Assembly: GCA_023136715.1 (NCBI GenBank) | Contig: JAGLQT010000217.1 | Span: 1 to 17,504, forward strand | Direction: 5' to 3' | DNA from: Gammaproteobacteria bacterium | GTDB taxonomy: Bacteria; Pseudomonadota; Gammaproteobacteria; SZUA-229 | DNA: 17,504 nt | Shown here: positions 5,070-13,135 of the stretch, one piece after another | How positions within the stretch are numbered: the stretch's first letter is position 1 | How the letters are laid out: every line of letters starts with the position of its first letter | Translations under genes and position numbers: made by a program | The notes under the pieces: generated by a model | Database searches by the model: none | What the model was told of the DNA's origin: nothing | Seen by the model: the letters and a program-made list of their open reading frames with translations, nothing else

Positions 5070-6547
5070 TGAGTATACAGCTTGCTCTCACCATGCATCC
5101 AGCTAAATCTTGGGGCAATATTGGTAACTTTGTTCGTGTTCTACTGATCGCAGCACTGTGTGCGGTTACGAGCACGGCAACGTCTGCTGAGCGTAAAGAC
5201 TACGTGCTGGAGTTTGGTGCTAAACAATCGCAATTTAGTTTGTCTGTCGGTAAATCGCAGATTATTTACTCGCCTAAATCTCTGGATCAGGTGGTTATTG
5301 GCAGCCCGGAAGTTGCCGATATTAAACTGCTTAGCTCCAGGCAGGTTTTGATACTGGGTAAAGAGCCCGGTAGAACAAACCTGGTATTCCGGGACAAAGC
5401 GCGGAGCCTGATCGCCGTTATTGATGTGGTGGTGGGTTACGATCTGGATGCTATAAAGCGAAACGTATTTGAAGCTTTGCCTCACGAACGAAATATAGAA
5501 GTCCGTGGCGAAAATGATGCGGTGATGATTTCCGGTGAAGTGAGTAGCTTGTTATCTATGGATACTGCATTGGCTATCGCAAGCAGCTATGTGCCGAAGA
5601 AAAAAGTGCTCAACATGTTGCATGTTGGCGGTGGTCAACAAGTGATGTTGACAGCTAAAATTTCGGAAGTAGCTCGCAGCTCGTTGCGTGAACTGGGTGT
5701 GCAAACTCAATTCGACAAAGTAATTGGGGTTAATGACTACACTATTAGTACAGGTGTAGGGCTTTCAAATCCGTTTGGCAGTTTTGTTAGTAATACTCTT
5801 GATACTAGCTTCGACCTGGTTAAGCTTCAAATCAATGCTCTGGAAACCAAGGGGCTGGCGAAAACGTTAGCAGAGCCTAATCTGATTGCCTTATCCGGAC
5901 AGGAAGCCAGCTTCCTGGCTGGTGGTGAGTTCCCTGTACCTGTTGCTCAATCAACTGGTGCGACTGGCGCCTTGGCACCTACTATCACCATTGAATACAA
6001 AGAATTTGGTGTGGGTCTGAAATTTACGCCAACTGTTTTGAGTAATAAAAAAATCAACTTGAAACTTAATACAGAAGTGTCTGCGATTGATCAAAGTTTA
6101 TCGACAGCAGTAGGTGGCGGCATTAGCGTGCCGGGTTTAACCACTCGACGTGCGGGAACAACGGTTGAAGTTGCCGATGGTCAAAGTTTTGCCATTGCTG
6201 GTTTGGTTCAGAGTGATATGAATAATGCGATTGATCAGGTTCCTGGTTTGGGTGATATCCCGATTCTCGGTGCGCTGTTCAGAAGCACAAAGTTCCAGCG
6301 CAATGAAACCGAGCTGGTCATTGTGGTTACACCACAAATTGTAACTCCTGTTCCTGGCAGAAAACTTTCCTACCCAACGGACAATTTTATTCCGCCGAAC
6401 TCATTTGATCAGTATCTGATGGGCAGGCTGAGCAAATTTAAAATTAAAAAACAAGCTACAGCGACTGAAGCTGAAGCCGATACACCTACTTCAACCGATC
6501 CGGCAAGTGCGGAGGGTGTTGAAGGTAGCTTTGGTCATCAGGAATAA
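5069..6547 (+). CDS. rcpA: Tad outer-membrane secretin RcpA/CpaC
   Basis: Forms the outer-membrane ring through which the pilus exits. Of 492 residues, about 1-40 look like a signal peptide with a hydrophobic core VRVLLIAALCAV and a likely cut after ATSA. The N-terminal pilus-secretin domain follows (about 50-122, with VIGSPEVADIKLLSSRQV and GKEPGRTNLVF), then a BON-like domain (about 128-185) and the secretin barrel domain (about 190-425). The barrel contains MLTAKISEVARSSLRELG, LAEPNLIALSGQEASFLAGG and the type II/III secretin signature VPGLGDIPILGALFRS at 391-406. The tail (about 460-492) is acidic and low complexity. GGAGGG lies eight bases before ATG 5069, and the start overlaps the rcpC stop. 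Confidence 0.94.
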   Translation: MSIQLALTMHPAKSWGNIGNFVRVLLIAALCAVTSTATSAERKDYVLEFGAKQSQFSLSVGKSQIIYSPKSLDQVVIGSPEVADIKLLSSRQVLILGKEPGRTNLVFRDKARSLIAVIDVVVGYDLDAIKRNVFEALPHERNIEVRGENDAVMISGEVSSLLSMDTALAIASSYVPKKKVLNMLHVGGGQQVMLTAKISEVARSSLRELGVQTQFDKVIGVNDYTISTGVGLSNPFGSFVSNTLDTSFDLVKLQINALETKGLAKTLAEPNLIALSGQEASFLAGGEFPVPVAQSTGATGALAPTITIEYKEFGVGLKFTPTVLSNKKINLKLNTEVSAIDQSLSTAVGGGISVPGLTTRRAGTTVEVADGQSFAIAGLVQSDMNNAIDQVPGLGDIPILGALFRSTKFQRNETELVIVVTPQIVTPVPGRKLSYPTDNFIPPNSFDQYLMGRLSKFKIKKQATATEAEADTPTSTDPASAEGVEGSFGHQE

Positions 6548-6559
6548 GGAGCGTATGTT

Positions 6560-6832
6560 ATGAAAATATTTAGAGTTGTTTTAATGCCGGTGTTCCTTCT
6601 TATTGTAGGTCTGGCGGTGGGCGGCTGTGCTGCTCTTTATGATAAAAATCTTGGCAGTAAAGTTGAGTTAAACAAGTCGGCACAGGTTGTCGATGCGGAT
6701 GCGGTTTATGAAGAAGAAGGCTCTCTCGCGACGCTTGAAGGGCAGAAGGCAGAAGCACTCTTGAATCGATACCGTAAAGAAAAGGCAGAGGCGCCGACTG
6801 AGAAACTGTTGAAAGATATTGGGGATGATTAA
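6560..6832 (+). CDS. Small lipoprotein of the Tad locus, function unknown
   Basis: A 90-residue protein with a classical lipoprotein signal: basic MKIFR, a hydrophobic core and the lipobox VGGC with the lipidated Cys at 23. The residue after Cys is Ala, not Asp, which favours the outer membrane. The mature 68 residues are highly charged and predicted helical, with YEEEGSLATLEGQKAEALLNRYRKEKAEAP. AAGGAG precedes ATG 6560 by eight bases. It sits 12 bases after rcpA and 14 before the tadG-like gene, so it is part of the operon. Its position suggests a helper of the secretin (pilotin-like, or a short stand-in for RcpB/CpaD, which are also periplasmic or outer-membrane partners of RcpA). I do not recognise its family, and the pilotin idea is inference. 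Confidence 0.8.
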   Translation: MKIFRVVLMPVFLLIVGLAVGGCAALYDKNLGSKVELNKSAQVVDADAVYEEEGSLATLEGQKAEALLNRYRKEKAEAPTEKLLKDIGDD

Positions 6833-6846
6833 CGCAGGCCATAGTA

Positions 6847-8409
6847 ATGATAATACCAATACAGAAAATGCGCGGTGCCATATTGGTTATGGCTGCTTTC
6901 CTCTTGGTTATCTTGATTGGTATTGCGGCTTTTGCTCTGGATCTCGGTCGTCTTTATGTCCTGCGTACGGAAATGCAAAATGCAGTTGATGCGGCTGTGC
7001 TCTCTGCTGCCGCAGAACTGGATGGCGAAGCGGATGCCCTTGTCAGAGCAAAAACGGCGGCTGATCAGGCGATACTGGGACATCTTGCCCATTTTTCCAA
7101 TCAGCATGCGCTGCTGGAAGATTTGCAGGCTACAGATTTTACTTTCTACTCGTGGATAGGCAGCGAAAATGACCCATCGGTTTCCCCATGCGGTGTGGAA
7201 GCTCCTGAAAAGTGTGACGTCACTGACGCTGAGAATGCCAGTTATGTTCAGATTAAGCTCAATTCAGATCTTACGAATAATGAACGCTATGGGATCGATC
7301 TTTTCTTTTTACCCGCACTCTCTCTGGTTACCACTGATCCTGTCGCCACTACCGCGTCAACCACGGTAGCCGCACTGGCCGGTTCTCATCGGTCGACGGT
7401 ATGTAAATATCCACCGATGGTTATTTGTGATCCCACTGAAATAACCGGCACTGCGTTAACTCCTGGTCAGATGGTTGTTTTAAAAGCACAGGGGCCAAGT
7501 GGTGCGTGGGTTCCAGGAGGTTTTGGCTGGTTAGTGCCTACTGCGGGAGATTTGGCAGATGATCCTTTTGATGATGGTATAACTCAAAATAATAAACTGT
7601 TGGCTCATCGCCTTGGTAGTAAGTATGGCCAGGGGTGTACTGATCCCGTCGTAACATTGAATACAGGCAATAAAGAAAACTGGCCACGATGGGGTCTAAA
7701 TACCCGCTTTGGTATCTACTACAAGGTGGATGGGAATGCTGGTAATCAATCGGCTCCAAATATTATTGATTATCCACGCGATGATGAACTACTTGTGCCA
7801 TTAACATGTGATCGAGACCCCGGCATTAAGTTTGGTGGTAGTTGGGATACGATGGAAAGTGAATGTTTTACAGTGCCCGATAAACAGCCCAGACAATATT
7901 CAAGAGCGCGATATGATCTTGACTTTCATGCGACTGGGCCTTCTGTGCCGGATCCGACTGTAGTCGACACAAGATACAAATATTACCAATGGGAACTCGA
8001 TAATGCTGTGACTGGCGGTTTAGCAGTGAAACCGCCAGTCACAGTCCCTCCTGAAATTACGCCAAATGAACGCGATTGTCCCGATGGTGATGAAGGAGTT
8101 AATTGCCGTATTCTTGACGGCGAACCCACTGCCTTAAATAAGTTAAACGATTTAGTTGATACAAATAATGTAGATGAACGCAGGGTATTATTTGTCGCAA
8201 CTGTTGCCTGCGTGGCAAATAATATCGGTCCCTGGAACCCTGTTATAAATTTAAACGAGGTGGATGGTAAATGGATGAGGTTCTTTATGACTGAACATGT
8301 TTCGAATCCTTCAGAATCAGTCAATATTTACGCTGAATTTATTAATGAAGTAGATAAAGATGATAAAGATGATGAACACTTCAAGAAGGTGATTCAGCTT
8401 TATGAATAA
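6847..8409 (+). CDS. tadG: TadG-like Tad pilus-associated protein
   Basis: A 520-residue protein of the TadE/G-like family. Its N-terminus MRGAILVMAAFLLVILIGIAA is a short basic leader then one membrane helix (about 10-31), followed by ALDLGRLYVLRTEMQNAVDAAVLSAA, the standard continuation of Tad_G N-termini. The pseudopilin Glu5 is absent (Met instead), as is common for TadG, so it is probably not cleaved. The long rest is periplasmic and carries cysteine-containing motifs such as VCKYPPMVICDP (about 181-192) and ends in a charged tail (DKDDKDDEHFKK). I see no clear von Willebrand A domain. The start is ATG 6847 with AGG upstream; ATG 6868 is a possible alternative. It overlaps tadE by eight bases. 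A 16-bp perfect inverted repeat lies inside the gene at 8006-8044. Confidence 0.82.
   Translation: MIIPIQKMRGAILVMAAFLLVILIGIAAFALDLGRLYVLRTEMQNAVDAAVLSAAAELDGEADALVRAKTAADQAILGHLAHFSNQHALLEDLQATDFTFYSWIGSENDPSVSPCGVEAPEKCDVTDAENASYVQIKLNSDLTNNERYGIDLFFLPALSLVTTDPVATTASTTVAALAGSHRSTVCKYPPMVICDPTEITGTALTPGQMVVLKAQGPSGAWVPGGFGWLVPTAGDLADDPFDDGITQNNKLLAHRLGSKYGQGCTDPVVTLNTGNKENWPRWGLNTRFGIYYKVDGNAGNQSAPNIIDYPRDDELLVPLTCDRDPGIKFGGSWDTMESECFTVPDKQPRQYSRARYDLDFHATGPSVPDPTVVDTRYKYYQWELDNAVTGGLAVKPPVTVPPEITPNERDCPDGDEGVNCRILDGEPTALNKLNDLVDTNNVDERRVLFVATVACVANNIGPWNPVINLNEVDGKWMRFFMTEHVSNPSESVNIYAEFINEVDKDDKDDEHFKKVIQLYE
8006..8044. repeat. Perfect 16-bp inverted repeat inside the tadG-like gene
   Basis: CTGTGACTGGCGGTTT (8006-8021) is exactly complementary to AAACCGCCAGTCACAG (8029-8044), with a seven-base loop AGCAGTG. 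The coding meaning is VTGGLAVKPPVTVPP, a linker between two periplasmic regions. No T-run follows, so it is not a standard terminator. A stem of this length and GC content would be stable in mRNA or as a DNA cruciform. Confidence 0.85.
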
Positions 8410-8926
8410 AGTGAGCCGGGCTAACTTTTGTAAGCCATGTACAGGAACGGTCATGGTCGAGCTTGCGATAATTTTACCGCTGCTATTGTTTATCTTATTT
8501 GGTATTACGGAGTTGGGTCGCGCATTGTATCAACAGAATATACTCACCCAGGCGGTAGCATTAGGCGGACGTTATATGGCCCGGGTCGAGGGCGCCGTAA
8601 ATGCTGATAGCTGCGATATTGTTGATGAAACTAAATGGGCTGGTGCTGTGGCTGAAGCGAAAAACCTCATCGAATTCGGATGTGGTATTGGTGATACAAC
8701 GACTGGGTGTGAATACCCTGTTTTACCAAACATAATTGTTGATGAGCCTGATGTAAGTCCAATCACGTCAGGGGCGGTGTCGGCATGTGTGATCACTGTT
8801 AAAGCGACGGCTAATTTTCAAAGTATCTTTGGTGATGCGGGTGATGTTCTGGTATCTTTGCCGGGTTTACATCTCGATGGAGTTCAACTTAATGCCACAA
8901 CTCAGGAAAGATATATAGGGCGCTAA
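8402..8926 (+). CDS. tadE: TadE-family pseudopilin
   Basis: A minor pilin-like protein of 174 residues. The N-terminus has a leader with Cys10 and Cys13 followed by the prepilin site Gly15|Thr16 and TVMVELAIILP, with Glu at mature position 5. The hydrophobic helix runs LAIILPLLLFILFGITELGRALYQQN, matching the TadE domain (PF07811 type). The C-terminal half is extracytoplasmic and has several cysteines (Cys75, then a group near 94-103, then one in SACVITV) that may form disulphides. AAGGTG (8387-8392) precedes the ATG. It overlaps the tadG-like stop by eight bases and tadF begins seven bases after it. TadE and TadF are known TadV substrates needed for pilus assembly. Assigning the name tadE rather than tadF rests on order only. 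Confidence 0.86.
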   Translation: MNKVSRANFCKPCTGTVMVELAIILPLLLFILFGITELGRALYQQNILTQAVALGGRYMARVEGAVNADSCDIVDETKWAGAVAEAKNLIEFGCGIGDTTTGCEYPVLPNIIVDEPDVSPITSGAVSACVITVKATANFQSIFGDAGDVLVSLPGLHLDGVQLNATTQERYIGR

Positions 8927-8933
8927 TCCGACT

Positions 8934-9434
8934 ATGAATATGAGCTTACATAGACAAAAAGGCGGTTCATTGGTAGAAATGGCTATTGTGCTGATTCTGT
9001 TTTTGATGATTATGTTAGCTGTAATGGAGTTCAGCATTACAATATTTCGTTCAGCACAGTTGGCCGAAGCAACACGTTATGGTTTAAGACATGCAATCGT
9101 TAATGATCCGCTTGGAACGCTTCCATCGTGTCCTGGTGGTGATTCTGAAACAACACCATGTGATTCCACTAGCTGTCCAGACTTGATTGACGGTATGGCA
9201 AATTTTGCGCCTATGATCATAGATCAGGAGGGCGATGAACTCGTCGTCACAGTGGAATATACCTGCCCGGGCAGCGGTTATCTAGATCAAGACGGACTCT
9301 ACCTGGTAACAGTAACAGTTACTGGTGCAAAGCGTTACCTTGCCGTCTCCGGCATACTGGGTTTGGGTGTGGCAATTGACTTGCAGGACTTTAAATCGAC
9401 GAGATTAAGTGAAGATTTGCATACGGGTGGCTAG
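8934..9434 (+). CDS. tadF: TadF/TadE-family pseudopilin
   Basis: A second minor pilin-like protein of 166 residues. The leader MNMSLHRQKG is followed by GSLVEMAIVLILFLMIMLAVMEF, giving a processing site after Gly10 with Glu at mature position 5, and a TadE-like helix with RSAQLAEATRYGLRHAIV after it. The periplasmic part has a cysteine cluster between about 60 and 82 (SCPGGD, TPCDSTSCPD) and another Cys near 105, again fitting disulphide-bonded loops. The ribosome site is weak (AGGGCG, about 15 bases upstream), so translation may depend on coupling with tadE, seven bases away. The last codons and the TAG stop lie in the first copy of a 48-bp tandem repeat, so the C-terminus may have been altered by that event. 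Confidence 0.84.
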   Translation: MNMSLHRQKGGSLVEMAIVLILFLMIMLAVMEFSITIFRSAQLAEATRYGLRHAIVNDPLGTLPSCPGGDSETTPCDSTSCPDLIDGMANFAPMIIDQEGDELVVTVEYTCPGSGYLDQDGLYLVTVTVTGAKRYLAVSGILGLGVAIDLQDFKSTRLSEDLHTGG

Positions 9435-9519
9435 CATGATTAAGTGTATAGAATTAAATTGTGATCTAAATCGGGTGGATATCATGATTAAGTGTATAGA
9501 ATTAAATTGCGATCTAAAT
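9424..9519 (+). repeat. 48-bp tandem direct repeat between tadF and tadZ
   Basis: 9424-9471 and 9472-9519 are two adjacent copies of a 48-base unit beginning CGGGTGG and continuing CATGATTAAGTGTATAG. They differ at three positions: C/A at 9431 and 9479, G/T at 9434 and 9482, and T/C at 9462 and 9510. The period is a multiple of three. The first copy includes the tadF stop codon TAG; the second reads TAT at that place. Confidence 0.93.
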
Positions 9520-9543
9520 TTTAAGTGGCAGGTGGTGATATGA
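9436..9543 (+). CDS. Possible short ORF of 35 residues with an internal 16-residue repeat
   Basis: Starting at ATG 9436, one base after the tadF stop, a frame runs through both 48-bp repeat copies. It encodes MIKCIELNCDLNRVDI, then MIKCIELNCDLN again and FKWQVVI, and stops at a TGA that overlaps the tadZ start as ATGA. The only difference between the copies inside the shared codons is synonymous (TGT/TGC for Cys). GGGTGG lies upstream of both in-frame ATGs. A gene of this size could be a translation-coupling leader for tadZ or simply an accident of the duplication. I recognise no family. The evidence for translation is the clean ATGA junction and the position in a tightly packed operon, both indirect. 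Confidence 0.35.
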   Translation: MIKCIELNCDLNRVDIMIKCIELNCDLNFKWQVVI

Positions 9544-10736
9544 GTGTCAAGCTAAAGGTAATTGGATATCTTGCTCACAAAGATACTCTTGGAGAAATTG
9601 AAGCAATCCTTGGGAGAATCGATAACGTTGTGCTGTCAATGCACTTGCAGGGTGGTGGTTGGTCTCTTAAGTCCATCGGTGATGAAGAGTTGCCGGATAT
9701 TATTATCCATGAAATAGATGGCGACAGAGAAGAAGATCTTCAGGCATTAGAAAAAATTCTTCTAGAATATCCAGATAAAGTTACAGTGTATGTGACTTAC
9801 AAAGATGGCGATATGGAAACTATGCGTCGCCTGATGAAGGCCGGTGTACGAGATACATTTCCTCAGCCTATACAAGTACAGGAATTGGTAGGTAGTGTGA
9901 CTAAGGTTCTTTCTGGTAAACGCGTACGTCTTAGTAAAGCTAAAGGTGGTAAAGGCGGAGTAACCTCTTTTATGTCTGCAAAAGGCGGCAGCGGTGCGAC
10001 GACCATTGCGATGAATGTGGCGGAAATGCTGGCCCACGATTTTAAGTCCAAGGTTCTTCTTATTGATCTCGATATTCAGTTCGGTGATGTCGCACTGTTA
10101 CTGGATTTAATGCCCGGTAATAATGTTATGGAAGCACTATTACAGCCTAGTCGTGTTGATCCGGTATTTTTAAAGGCGTTGATAACAACGCATGACAGTG
10201 GTCTTGATGTACTGGCTTCACCCGCTGATCTCAGTCCCATGGGAGGGATTTCCCCAGAGGGAATAACCCATCTTATTGATGCCGCTTCAGAGCTGTATGA
10301 CTTCGTGATTCTAGATGTACCGCGAGTTCTGACGTCATGGACAATGGCCGCACTTCGCTACTCCGATCCTATCATGGTGGTTGGGCAGAATAATATGTCC
10401 ACAATTCGTGATGCAAAATTGATCATAGACAAGCTAGCGCATGAAGGTGTTCCCACAGCCAATATTGAAGTGATTAATAACAGGGCCATGGCAAAAGAAG
10501 GCAGTGTTCCAATAGAAAAATTGAAAGAAACGCTGGGTATCGAAAGAATGCATAAGGCTACTAATGACTTTAAAACATCCGTGCATTCACAAAATCAGGG
10601 TCAGCCTCTTCAAGATGTTTCCAAGGGGTCGCATTTCACCAAAGATGTTCATGCCCTGGCGGACTATATCTATGTTTTACAAAACGGTGAGCATAAGAAG
10701 AAAGGCGGATTATTTAGCGGCTTATTTTCAAAATAA
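9540..10736 (+). CDS. tadZ: Tad pilus localisation ATPase TadZ/CpaE
   Basis: A ParA/MinD-like ATPase that places the Tad machine at its cell site. Of 398 residues, the first about 130 form a receiver-like domain without a clear phosphorylation site (MSVKLKVIGYLAHKD... PDIIIHEIDGD...TFPQPIQVQELVGSV), as usual for TadZ. The ATPase domain begins near 143 with the deviant Walker A KGGSGATT (148-155), then LLIDLDIQFGDVALLLDL (about 173-190) and the Walker B-like FVILDVPR (254-261). A lysine-rich C-terminal tail follows. I place the start at ATG 9540, where AGGTGG (9530-9535) precedes it; a GTG at 9525 lacks a ribosome site and lies in the flank of the tandem repeat. The ATGA overlap with the short ORF allows coupled translation. 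Confidence 0.92.
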   Translation: MSVKLKVIGYLAHKDTLGEIEAILGRIDNVVLSMHLQGGGWSLKSIGDEELPDIIIHEIDGDREEDLQALEKILLEYPDKVTVYVTYKDGDMETMRRLMKAGVRDTFPQPIQVQELVGSVTKVLSGKRVRLSKAKGGKGGVTSFMSAKGGSGATTIAMNVAEMLAHDFKSKVLLIDLDIQFGDVALLLDLMPGNNVMEALLQPSRVDPVFLKALITTHDSGLDVLASPADLSPMGGISPEGITHLIDAASELYDFVILDVPRVLTSWTMAALRYSDPIMVVGQNNMSTIRDAKLIIDKLAHEGVPTANIEVINNRAMAKEGSVPIEKLKETLGIERMHKATNDFKTSVHSQNQGQPLQDVSKGSHFTKDVHALADYIYVLQNGEHKKKGGLFSGLFSK

Positions 10737-10773
10737 ATATATTTTACTACCTTAGAAATGCGGAGAAGCGACG

Positions 10774-12120
10774 ATGTCAAATGACAATTGGGATTATCAA
10801 GAGCAAGACATCAGCGAGACAGAAGAGACAGCTACGCTATCCGGTAGCACGGAGATGTACGAGCTTAAAACTCATATTCATCATAATTTGATGGATCAGG
10901 TCAATTTGAAGATTCTGGATGAATATGATGAGAAGACATTGCGTGATAAGTTAAAGGATGTCATTCGCGACCTAATAGAAAAAGAAAACACACCTTTAAA
11001 TGCGAATGAAAAATTATTATTGGTAACAGACATTATTAATGAGGTTCTGGGCTTAGGTCCAATAGAGCCCCTTCTTGCTGATCCAACCGTATCGGACATT
11101 CTTGTAAATACCTATCGTCAAATCTATGTCGAGCGTAATGGAATGCTTGAAAAATCGCCTGTTCGTTTTCAAAACGATGAGCACTTAATGCGTATCATTG
11201 ACAAAATAGCAAGCAATGTCGGAAGGCGTATCGACGAGTCATCGCCAATGGTAGATGCCAGGCTTGACGATGGTTCACGTGTGAATGCGATTATCCCGCC
11301 ACTTGCGATAGATGGTCCTGCGCTGTCTATTCGAAAATTCAGTGTCGACCCCTATACGATGAGGGATCTACAGACTTTTAAATCCATTACGCCGGGCATG
11401 GCTGAGTTTCTTGCTGCTGCGGTTAAAGGGCGTCGTAATGTTCTTCTCAGCGGCGGTACTGGTAGTGGTAAGACAACATTGATGAATGTCATGTCCAACT
11501 ATATCCCGGATAATGAACGTATTATAAGTATTGAAGATGCTGCGGAATTGCAGCTTCAACAACCCCATGTTATCCGTTTGGAAGTCCGGCCACCAAATAT
11601 TGAAGGTCACGGCGAGATTGTGCAGCGCGATCTGGTGAAAAATGCATTAAGAATGAGGCCTGACCGAATTATTGTTGGCGAGGTGCGTGGTGCGGAAGCG
11701 CTGGATATGTTGCAGGCAATGAATACTGGCCACGATGGCTCATTGACGACGATTCATGCTAATAGTCCGCGAGATGCTTTAACCCGTCTTGAACATATGG
11801 TGGGCATGAGTGGTGTACCTATTCCCGCACTGGTTGTCAGGCAGCAAATAGCTGCAGCACTTGATCTGATTGTCAGTATCGAGCGTCTACCGGATGGAAG
11901 AAGGGTGATTAACAGTATTCAGGAAATTACCGGTATGGAAGAGAATGTGGTATCAGTGCAGGAAATCTTCCGCTTCCAGAGAGAATCAGTAGATTCTAGA
12001 GGGCATGTGATTGGTGCCTTTAAAGCAACGGGCATTCGCCCACAAATGATTAGTAAATTGAAGGAACGCGGCATTGTCCTAGACGATGTTATTTTTGATC
12101 CAGAACGTATATACGAATAG
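10774..12120 (+). CDS. tadA: Tad pilus secretion ATPase TadA/CpaF
   Basis: The cytoplasmic hexameric ATPase that powers pilus assembly (type II/IV secretion NTPase superfamily). The 448 residues are near the family norm. An acidic N-terminal extension (1-30) is followed by a helical domain, then the N-terminal sensor-like region with GPIEPLLADPTVSDILVN (95-112) and IPPLAIDGPALSIRKF (174-189). The ATPase core shows Walker A GGTGSGKTT (227-235), an Asp box around SIEDAAELQL (252-261), Walker B RIIVGEVRGAEA (298-309) and the His box TGHDGSLTTIHAN (318-330). All are intact. GGAGAAG lies about ten bases before ATG 10774. The gap from tadZ is 37 bases and the gap to tadB is 11. Confidence 0.96.
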   Translation: MSNDNWDYQEQDISETEETATLSGSTEMYELKTHIHHNLMDQVNLKILDEYDEKTLRDKLKDVIRDLIEKENTPLNANEKLLLVTDIINEVLGLGPIEPLLADPTVSDILVNTYRQIYVERNGMLEKSPVRFQNDEHLMRIIDKIASNVGRRIDESSPMVDARLDDGSRVNAIIPPLAIDGPALSIRKFSVDPYTMRDLQTFKSITPGMAEFLAAAVKGRRNVLLSGGTGSGKTTLMNVMSNYIPDNERIISIEDAAELQLQQPHVIRLEVRPPNIEGHGEIVQRDLVKNALRMRPDRIIVGEVRGAEALDMLQAMNTGHDGSLTTIHANSPRDALTRLEHMVGMSGVPIPALVVRQQIAAALDLIVSIERLPDGRRVINSIQEITGMEENVVSVQEIFRFQRESVDSRGHVIGAFKATGIRPQMISKLKERGIVLDDVIFDPERIYE

Positions 12121-12131
12121 CGAGAATTAAT

Positions 12132-13124
12132 GTGGAAAACGATATTGTTACAATATATTTAATCTCATTTCTTACTTTTATCGTTGTCATTATCCTGATA
12201 GAAGCGGCTTACCTGTTAGTCCGAGGTCTTCGTGAAGAAGGTTCAGTCAAAATGAACAGGCGCCTTAAATTACTGTCCGCAGGTGGTGCTCATGGCAAAG
12301 AAGTTCTTAACCTGCTGCGAAGAACAGATCTGAGTTCGAATGAAATCGTCAATCATTGGTTATCAAAGATACCGCGTATTAAAGTGGCCGACAGGACGCT
12401 AGAACAAGCAGGACTTACGATCAGTGTCTCTCGTTATCTACTTATACAACTATTCCTTATAGTCATCATCACTCTTGTATTAACTTATGGATTGGATTTT
12501 TATTATCTGGCCAGTTTGATTATTGGGATACCGTTGGGTTTTTTTCTACCAGCAATTTATGTGAGCATGAAACGAAAGGAACGGCTGGCTAATTTTACCG
12601 AGCAATTACCGGATACGCTTGATTACCTTGCACGAAGTTTACGCGCCGGCAATCCATTTTCTGCTTCATTAAAGGGTGTTGCCGATGAGATGCCTGATCC
12701 CACTGGAACTGAATTTGGTGTTTGCTTTGATGAAATGAATTATGGTCTGGAACTGGATGATGCCTTGAAGAATCTAGGTAGACGTAGCGGTAGTGATGAA
12801 ATGAACATGTTCATTACCGCCGTTCTGATTCAGAGAACCACAGGCGGTAACCTGGCAGATGTGCTGAATCGTATAGCCACAGTTATGCGTGCAAGGGCCG
12901 GGGTAATACGCGATGTAGCAATCTTGTCAGCAGAAATGCGCGTGTCTGCATATATATTGATAGGCTTGCCCTTTTTCGTTGCCGGGGCAATGAGTGTTTT
13001 TAATCCAGGTTATATGACTGTTCTTTTTGATAATCCAGTCGGACAGTTTGTCATTCTCATGCAATTAGTATTAATGTTGATTGGCTATTTAATTATGCGA
13101 CGTATGATCAACTTCCATGTGTGA
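12132..13124 (+). CDS. tadB: Tad inner-membrane platform protein TadB
   Basis: One of two GspF-like polytopic proteins that transmit TadA motion to pilin extraction. The 330 residues have an N-terminal membrane helix (about 6-30), helices near 102-120 and 122-145, the T2SSF cytoplasmic domain (about 155-285) with FTEQLPDTLDYLARSLRAG (155-173) and FITAVLIQRTTGGNLADVL (227-245), and two C-terminal helices (272-290, 303-323). These are the typical TadB landmarks. The start is GTG 12132; an ATG two bases upstream is in a frame that stops after ten codons. The ribosome site is weak (GAG at 12122), so coupling with tadA, 11 bases upstream, is likely. Confidence 0.94.
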   Translation: MENDIVTIYLISFLTFIVVIILIEAAYLLVRGLREEGSVKMNRRLKLLSAGGAHGKEVLNLLRRTDLSSNEIVNHWLSKIPRIKVADRTLEQAGLTISVSRYLLIQLFLIVIITLVLTYGLDFYYLASLIIGIPLGFFLPAIYVSMKRKERLANFTEQLPDTLDYLARSLRAGNPFSASLKGVADEMPDPTGTEFGVCFDEMNYGLELDDALKNLGRRSGSDEMNMFITAVLIQRTTGGNLADVLNRIATVMRARAGVIRDVAILSAEMRVSAYILIGLPFFVAGAMSVFNPGYMTVLFDNPVGQFVILMQLVLMLIGYLIMRRMINFHV

Positions 13125-13135
13125 AGAGGTATAGT

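Noticed and set aside
6847..8409. Reading the TadG-like protein as a von Willebrand A domain adhesin
   Set aside because: No clear DxSxS metal-binding motif was found in the periplasmic part, so only the TadE/G N-terminus is claimed.
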